Assembly (NCBI GenBank): GCA_045537575.1
Contig: JAZSPU010000027.1
Location: forward strand, 1-26,405
Reading direction: 5' to 3'
DNA: 26,405 nt
Source of the DNA: SIG607 sp045537575
GTDB lineage: Bacteria; Bacillota; Clostridia; Oscillospirales; Acutalibacteraceae
Shown here: piece after piece, positions 22,492-26,405 of the stretch
Numbering within the stretch: position 1 is the first letter of the stretch
Layout: each line of letters begins with the position of its first letter
Notes under the pieces: generated by a model
What the model saw: only the letters and a program-made list of their open reading frames with translations
What the model was told of the DNA's origin: nothing
Databases searched by the model: none
Position numbers and translations under genes: made by a program

Positions 22492-23187
22492 GTGAAACAC
22501 GGTAAAAAATATTTAGCCAGCGCACAGCTTATTGAACCCGGTAAGCTTTATGACGCTGAAGAAGCAGCTGCAATCGTTGTAAAAACTGCTGCTGCAAAAT
22601 TTGATGAAACAGTAGAAATCCACGTACGTCTCGGTGTTGACTCTCGTCACGCTGATCAGCAGGTTCGCGGTGCAGTAGTTCTTCCTAACGGCACCGGTAA
22701 GACTGTACGCGCTCTTGTTCTTGCTAAGGGCGACAAGGCTGACGCTGCTCTTGCTGCAGGCGCAGACTTTGTTGGTGCAGAAGATATGGTTACAAAAATC
22801 CAGAGCGAAAACTGGTTGGATTTTGACGTAGTAATTGCAACACCCGATATGATGGGCCTTGTAGGTCGTCTTGGTAAGGTTCTCGGCCCCCGTGGCTTGA
22901 TGCCTTCTCCTAAGGCTGGTACCGTTACTCCTGACGTTGCTAAGGCTGTTACCGAAGCAAAAGCAGGTAAAATTGAGTACCGTCTTGATAAGACCAACAT
23001 CATCCATTGTCCCATCGGTAAGGTTTCCTTCGGTGCTGAAAAGCTTCAGGAAAACTTCGATGCTCTTATGGGTGCTATCATTAAGGCTAAGCCTGAGGCT
23101 GCTAAAGGTCAGTACATCAAATCTTGTGTACTTGCTACCACTATGGGCCCTGGCATAAAGCTTAACGTTGCTAAGTTTGGTAACTAA
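22492..23187 (+). CDS. rplA: Ribosomal protein L1 (uL1)
   Basis: This 231-residue protein forms the mobile L1 stalk and, in many bacteria, represses its own operon. It has the usual KHGKKYLASAQLIEPGKLYD opening, then VRGAVVLPNGTGK, a central DFVGAEDMV, the signature LGPRGLMPSPKAGTVTPDV, and ends in TTMGPGIKLNV. It starts with GTG after GGGAGGT. The intergenic segment from rplK has the candidate L1 site. Confidence 0.97.
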   Translation: MKHGKKYLASAQLIEPGKLYDAEEAAAIVVKTAAAKFDETVEIHVRLGVDSRHADQQVRGAVVLPNGTGKTVRALVLAKGDKADAALAAGADFVGAEDMVTKIQSENWLDFDVVIATPDMMGLVGRLGKVLGPRGLMPSPKAGTVTPDVAKAVTEAKAGKIEYRLDKTNIIHCPIGKVSFGAEKLQENFDALMGAIIKAKPEAAKGQYIKSCVLATTMGPGIKLNVAKFGN

Positions 23188-23193
23188 TAGTTT

Positions 23194-23222
23194 AAAAAGC
23201 CGTCGTTAGACGGCTTTTATTA
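23194..23222 (+). terminator. Terminator after rplA
   Basis: The stem AGCCGTC / GACGGCT with a GTTA loop and a T-run separates rplKA from rplJL. Confidence 0.88.
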
Positions 23223-23250
23223 TTTATTTTTTAAAAAATTCAAAAAAGTA

Positions 23251-23279
23251 TTGACAAAACAGAATTCCTTTAGTATAAT
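23251..23279 (+). promoter_or_regulatory. Promoter of rplJ-rplL
   Basis: Consensus TTGACA (23251-23256) and TATAAT (23274-23279) are 17 bases apart. Confidence 0.93.
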
Positions 23280-23285
23280 ACTTTT

Positions 23286-23413
23286 GTTGCATTACTTGAG
23301 ACAGTAGGTTCCTGTAAAGGAGTAAGCTTTGCGCCTGCCGAGGTAAGCGAAACATTATGTTAATTTACTTTAATGTTTTGGTCTGTTCCTCGTCTCAGGG
23401 AACAGACTTTTTT
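23286..23413 (+). promoter_or_regulatory. L10(L12)4-binding leader with attenuator
   Basis: The untranslated leader has the L10-leader hallmark GCGCCTGCCGAGGTAAGCGA and a preceding AGTAGGTTCCTGTAAAGGAG stem region. It ends in a strong terminator hairpin (GTCTGTTCC / GGAACAGAC, then six Ts at 23408-23413). In Firmicutes the L10-L7/L12 complex binds such leaders and promotes termination, lowering rplJL expression. Confidence 0.85.
23381..23413 (+). terminator. Attenuator hairpin upstream of rplJ
   Basis: A nine-base-pair stem with a nine-base loop and six Ts lies 25 bases before the rplJ start; it is the termination arm of the L10 leader. Confidence 0.9.
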
Positions 23414-23438
23414 ACTATTTTTTACGGAGGTGAAATTA

Positions 23439-23954
23439 ATGCCTAATGCAAAAGTTTTAGAGGAAAAGAAAGCGATAGTTGCTTCCCTTGCTGAAAAACT
23501 TCAGAATTCCGTAGCCGGCGTTCTCGTTGACTATACCGGTACTTCTGTTGCAGATGATACAGCTCTTCGTAAGGAGCTTCGTGAGGCCGGCGTTGATTAT
23601 TTCGTAGTTAAGAATACTCTTCTTGCCCGCGCTATCGAAGGTACCGACCTCGAGGGTATGAAGGAAGTTCTTGAAGGAACCACCGCTCTTGCAATCTCTA
23701 AAGAAGACCACGTTTGCGCTGCTCGTATTCTTTGCAAGTTCGCAGAAACCCACGAAAGCTTCAAGGTTAAGTCCGGTTATCTTGACGGTAAAGTTATCGA
23801 CGCCGCAATGATTGAAAGCCTTGCAAAACTCCCCAGCAGAGAAGTTCTTCTCGCTACAGTTCTCAGTGCTTTCCAGGCTCCCGTTGCTGCATTTGCTCGT
23901 GCCGTACAGGCTATCGTTGACAAAGACGGCGAAGGCGAAGCTGCTGCTGAATAA
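23439..23954 (+). CDS. rplJ: Ribosomal protein L10 (uL10)
   Basis: The 171-residue protein anchors L7/L12 dimers to the ribosomal stalk. It shows the N-terminal rRNA-binding domain with VLVDYTGTSVADDTALRKEL and VDYFVVKNTLLARAIEG, and a C-terminal helix with AFQAPVAAFARAVQAIVDK for L12 binding. The ATG follows CGGAGGTG, just after the attenuator, and rplL follows after 63 bases. The longer frame opening at 23373 runs through the attenuator and is not used. Confidence 0.97.
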   Translation: MPNAKVLEEKKAIVASLAEKLQNSVAGVLVDYTGTSVADDTALRKELREAGVDYFVVKNTLLARAIEGTDLEGMKEVLEGTTALAISKEDHVCAARILCKFAETHESFKVKSGYLDGKVIDAAMIESLAKLPSREVLLATVLSAFQAPVAAFARAVQAIVDKDGEGEAAAE

Positions 23955-24017
23955 TTCAGCTTATTAAAAATTAAAAACAAACAAAAATTATAATTAAACA
24001 AATTGGAGGAAATTAAA

Positions 24018-24395
24018 ATGGCATCCGAAAAAATTACTGCTATTATTGAAGAATTAAAAGTACTTACAGTTCTCGAGCTTTCTGAGCTTGTTAAGGCTGT
24101 AGAAGAAGAGTTTGGCGTATCTGCTGCTGCAGCTGTAGCTGTTGCTGCTCCTGCTGCCGGTGGCGCTGCTGCTGCTGAAGAAAAGACCGAATTTGACGTT
24201 ATCCTTGCTAACGCAGGCGCTAACAAGATTCAGGTTATCAAGGCTGTTCGTGAAATCACCGGTCTTGGTCTTGCTGAAGCTAAGGCTCTCGTTGACGGCG
24301 CTCCTAAGACTCTTAAAGAGGCTGCTTCCAAGGAAGATGCTGACGCTATCAAAGCTAAGCTCGAAGAAGCTGGCGCAACCATCGAAATTAAGTAA
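24018..24395 (+). CDS. rplL: Ribosomal protein L7/L12 (bL12)
   Basis: The 125-residue stalk protein has the N-terminal dimerisation helices (KITAIIEELKVLTVLELSEL), an Ala/Gly-rich hinge (about 35-58) and the C-terminal factor-binding domain (EKTEFDVILANAGANKIQVI, then GLAEAKALVDGAP). It recruits elongation factors. The ATG follows TGGAGGA. Codon use is highly biased, as expected for an abundant protein. Confidence 0.98.
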   Translation: MASEKITAIIEELKVLTVLELSELVKAVEEEFGVSAAAAVAVAAPAAGGAAAAEEKTEFDVILANAGANKIQVIKAVREITGLGLAEAKALVDGAPKTLKEAASKEDADAIKAKLEEAGATIEIK

Positions 24396-24413
24396 TTTAA
24401 GATTAGATAAAAC

Positions 24414-24445
24414 AAAAGACTCTGCTTTATGCAGAGTCTTTTTTT
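24414..24445 (+). terminator. Terminator after rplL
   Basis: AAAAGACTCTGC pairs with GCAGAGTCTTTT, followed by further Ts. Confidence 0.93.
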
Positions 24446-24453
24446 GTATAAGG

Positions 24454-24493
24454 AAAACCGAACCAAAGAGTTAAAACTCTAAGGTTCGGTTTT
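24454..24493. terminator. Bidirectional terminator between rplL and nagA
   Basis: AAAACCGAACC pairs with GGTTCGGTTTT, with an inner AGAGTT / AACTCT stem. A- and T-rich flanks allow use by nagA on the minus strand and as a backup for rplL. Confidence 0.88.
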
Positions 24494-24507
24494 GTTTTTA
24501 AACTATA

Positions 24508-25617
24508 TTACTGTCCGTCTTTAAATACTTTAATAATATTAAAATCGTTATCGCAAATAACGATATCTGCGGCTTTTCCAATGTCAAGGGAGCCGATTTT
24601 ATCGTTTACGTTAAGCATTGTGGCGGTGTTAATGGTTGCGGCGTTTACTACTTCGTGTAGTGGGATTTTACTGTTTTTAGCTACGTTATTTATGCCTGTG
24701 TTAAGGTCGATTATGCTACCTGCGATAGTGCCGTCTGGAAGTCTGCATTCAAAACCTTTTTTGGTAACGGTGAAACCACCACAACTGTACTCACCATCAG
24801 GCATTCCTGCAGGACGGATAGAGTCGGTAATAAGAATAAGCTTATCATTTTTAAGAGTGTAAATCATATCATAAAGGGCTGGATGTACGTGGAATTTATC
24901 ACATATAAGCTCTGTATAAATTCTGTCATCAGTAAGTACGGCGCCGGGTAGCCCAGGTTCTCTGTGAGAAAGGGGAGAGGTGGCGTTAAAAAGATGGGTT
25001 GTATCGGTTGCGCCTGCATCAATAGCTTTTTTGGTTTGCTCATAGGTGGCATTACTGTGACCGACAGCAACACGTACACCTTCCTTAGTAACTGCTTTTA
25101 TAAAGTCAATTGCGCCGTCAAGCTCGGGAGCACAAATAACAAGTTTTATTATATCTTTGTTTTTAATTATCAAATCAGCGTCGGGGGCTTTAAGCCAGTC
25201 TTCTCTGTGGGCTCCGCGTTTTTCTTTGCTTAAGAAAATTCCCTCAAGATGAAGTCCTATAATTTTAGCGCCGCGGTTTTGCGCTTTTGCGCTTCTTACG
25301 GCATTTAATACGTTATCAAGTTTTTCTGTTTCGATAGTAGCAAGGGTAGGGCACCAAGAAGTTACGCCTGTTTTTAAAAGATATTCACTCATAGAGTTTA
25401 AAGCATCCACACTGCCATCTTCGGTATCAAAGCCGTTAACACCGTGGATATGAGGGCTAATAAATCCTGCTGTAACTAAATTTCCCTTTGCATCTATAAT
25501 TTCTGCGTCCTTTGGCGCGTTATTGCATATATCTAAAATTTTATCGCCGAAAACAAGAACCTTGTTTTCTAAAACTTCGTTTTTAAGTACTATTTTACCG
25601 TTAATTATCGCTTTCAT
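24508..25617 (-). CDS. nagA: N-acetylglucosamine-6-phosphate deacetylase
   Basis: NagA removes acetate from N-acetylglucosamine-6-phosphate, giving glucosamine-6-phosphate for glycolysis or cell-wall synthesis. The 369-residue amidohydrolase shows the HIHGVNGFDTEDG metal motif (about 57), the metal-ligand Glu in IIGLHLEGIFLSKEKRGAH, GHSNATYEQ, THLFNATSPLSHREPGLPGA, and the catalytic Asp in ITDSIRPAGMPDGEY. The ATG at 25617 is chosen; the long upstream extension has no support. An AAGGAG lies 13 bases upstream, somewhat far. Neither nagB nor a transporter is adjacent. A promoter with TATAAT (25645-25650) lies upstream. Confidence 0.94.
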   Translation of the reverse strand: MKAIINGKIVLKNEVLENKVLVFGDKILDICNNAPKDAEIIDAKGNLVTAGFISPHIHGVNGFDTEDGSVDALNSMSEYLLKTGVTSWCPTLATIETEKLDNVLNAVRSAKAQNRGAKIIGLHLEGIFLSKEKRGAHREDWLKAPDADLIIKNKDIIKLVICAPELDGAIDFIKAVTKEGVRVAVGHSNATYEQTKKAIDAGATDTTHLFNATSPLSHREPGLPGAVLTDDRIYTELICDKFHVHPALYDMIYTLKNDKLILITDSIRPAGMPDGEYSCGGFTVTKKGFECRLPDGTIAGSIIDLNTGINNVAKNSKIPLHEVVNAATINTATMLNVNDKIGSLDIGKAADIVICDNDFNIIKVFKDGQ

Positions 25618-25644
25618 AAAGTCAACACAACTCCTTTTGGGAAA

Positions 25645-25673
25645 ATTATAGCATATTAATAAAAAAAAGTCCA
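25645..25673 (-). promoter_or_regulatory. Promoter of nagA
   Basis: On the minus strand TGGACT (25668-25673) and a perfect TATAAT (25645-25650) are 17 bases apart. Confidence 0.7.
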
Positions 25674-25681
25674 TATTTTAC

Positions 25682-25709
25682 TTGAAACTATAAAAAAATA
25701 TGGTAAAAT
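25682..25709 (+). promoter_or_regulatory. Promoter of pduL
   Basis: TTGAAA (25682-25687) and TAAAAT (25704-25709) are 16 bases apart, 38 bases before the start codon. It is back-to-back with the nagA promoter. Confidence 0.65.
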
Positions 25710-25747
25710 AAAAGAGTAAAAAATACAAATAGAAGGAAGTATTTGCT

Positions 25748-26320
25748 ATGAAAAAATCAGTTTTAGTAGAAATTTCTGCTCATCACGTTCACGTTAGTGA
25801 AAAAGACCTTGAAATCCTTTTCGGTAAAGGCCATCAGCTTACCAACAAAAAGGACCTTTCTCAGCCCGGTCAGTTCGCTTGTGAAGAAAGAGTTACCGTT
25901 GTAGGCCCCAAGAGAGAAATTAAAGGCGTATCTATTTTAGGTCCCTGCCGTCCTCAGACTCAGGTTGAAATTTCTCTTACCGAAGCAAGAAGTATCGGTG
26001 TAACCGCTCCTATCCGTGAGTCAGGCGACCTTGCAGGAAGCCCCGGATGTAAGCTTGTTGGTCCTTGCGGCGAGGTGGAAATTACCGAAGGTGTTATCGC
26101 CGCTAAGCGTCATATACATATGACAACCGCAGACGCTGAGGTTTTCGGCGTTAAGGACAAGGAAATAGTTGGCGTTAAGCTTGATACCGCTCGTCCTCTT
26201 ATTTTCGGTGACGTAGTAGTCAGAGTAAGCGATAGCTACGCTCTTGCTATGCATATCGATACCGACGAGTCAAATGCCGCTTGCGCTTTCGGCGCCGTTT
26301 ACGGAGAAATAGTTAAATAA
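25748..26320 (+). CDS. pduL: Phosphate propanoyltransferase / phosphotransacylase PduL
   Basis: This 190-residue PduL-type enzyme exchanges CoA and phosphate on short acyl groups such as acetyl or propanoyl. It has the two related beta-barrel domains of the family, each with a zinc-binding His motif: SAHHVHVSEKD (residues 10-20) and AAKRHIHMTTADAE (about 118-131), plus GPKREIKGVSILGPCRPQTQ. No N-terminal shell-targeting extension is present, so it is probably a free cytosolic enzyme replacing or supplementing Pta, not a microcompartment component. The start follows GAAGGAAG. It overlaps no neighbour, and the SGNH gene begins one base after its stop, so the two are probably cotranscribed. Confidence 0.94.
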   Translation: MKKSVLVEISAHHVHVSEKDLEILFGKGHQLTNKKDLSQPGQFACEERVTVVGPKREIKGVSILGPCRPQTQVEISLTEARSIGVTAPIRESGDLAGSPGCKLVGPCGEVEITEGVIAAKRHIHMTTADAEVFGVKDKEIVGVKLDTARPLIFGDVVVRVSDSYALAMHIDTDESNAACAFGAVYGEIVK

Positions 26321-26321
26321 A

Positions 26322-26405
26322 ATGAAAAAAATAAAAATTTTGTTTCAAGGCGACAGCATAACCGACGCAGGTAGAGATAAAAGAAATTATCACGACGTTG
26401 GTCCC
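26322..26405 (+). CDS. SGNH/GDSL-family hydrolase, N-terminal part only
   Basis: The frame starts at ATG 26322 and runs off the window after 28 codons. It opens MKKIKILFQGDSITDAGRD, the block I GDS motif of SGNH/GDSL hydrolases, whose Ser is the nucleophile. Enzymes of this family act as lipases, esterases or carbohydrate deacetylases; the substrate cannot be told from this part. No signal peptide is visible. It starts one base after the pduL stop. Confidence 0.85.
   Translation, partial: MKKIKILFQGDSITDAGRDKRNYHDVGP

Noticed and set aside
22513..23015. Long minus-strand reading frames opposite rplA
   Set aside because: They are caused by strong codon bias in rplA and resemble nothing; the plus strand encodes a full L1.
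24508..25674. NagA with 19 extra N-terminal residues
   Set aside because: The extension overlaps the promoter and the AAGGAG site and is unlike NagA N-termini.

Overview
The window looks like the chromosome of a low-GC, Gram-positive anaerobe of the class Clostridia, probably gut-associated. The evidence is the rpmG-secE-nusG-rplK-rplA / rplJ-rplL gene order with an L10-type leader, strong AGGAGG ribosome binding sites, sigma-A promoters with 17-base spacers, a DtxR/MntR-type regulator, a GGGtGRT-family gene and PduL. The species cannot be named from this sequence alone.

Left part (about 190-9900): an integrated mobile element of about 9.7 kb. Both ends carry the 3' end of a GGGtGRT-family gene. 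The two copies share a perfect 47-base core (194-240 and 9857-9903) and then diverge at mostly synonymous positions, as expected of attL/attR for an element using a gene 3' end as its target. Inside are a tyrosine integrase next to the left end; a 458-residue protein whose C-terminal half resembles a divergent family-A/T7-like polymerase palm; a DUF669-like phage-type protein; a Sel1-repeat protein; a small serine recombinase; an XRE repressor facing an operator-rich promoter; an operon of three unknown proteins behind that promoter; a macrodomain protein with an unknown partner; and an LRR_5 protein. No capsid, terminase, relaxase or conjugation genes are visible, so it resembles a phage satellite or integrative plasmid more than a prophage or ICE. 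The outermost minus-strand genes share a near-identical 53-base promoter repeat.

Middle part (about 10000-20240): chromosomal genes. A GH3 and a GH20 glycosidase form a minus-strand operon, divergent from a calcineurin-like phosphoesterase. Then come a DUF11 repeat protein, an ABC exporter, a DtxR-type regulator, MurA and a WalJ/YycJ-type metallo-beta-lactamase-fold hydrolase.

Right part (about 20260-26405): the translation/secretion cluster rpmG-secE-nusG-rplK-rplA, with a structured leader before rpmG and candidate L1-binding leaders, then rplJ-rplL behind an L10-type attenuator. NagA (minus), PduL and the start of an SGNH-hydrolase gene follow. GH3, GH20 and NagA together suggest use of N-acetylated amino sugars, and PduL could connect acetate and acetyl-CoA.

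The part most likely to be new biology is the mobile element: its polymerase-like gene, repressor-controlled unknown operon and macrodomain pair.
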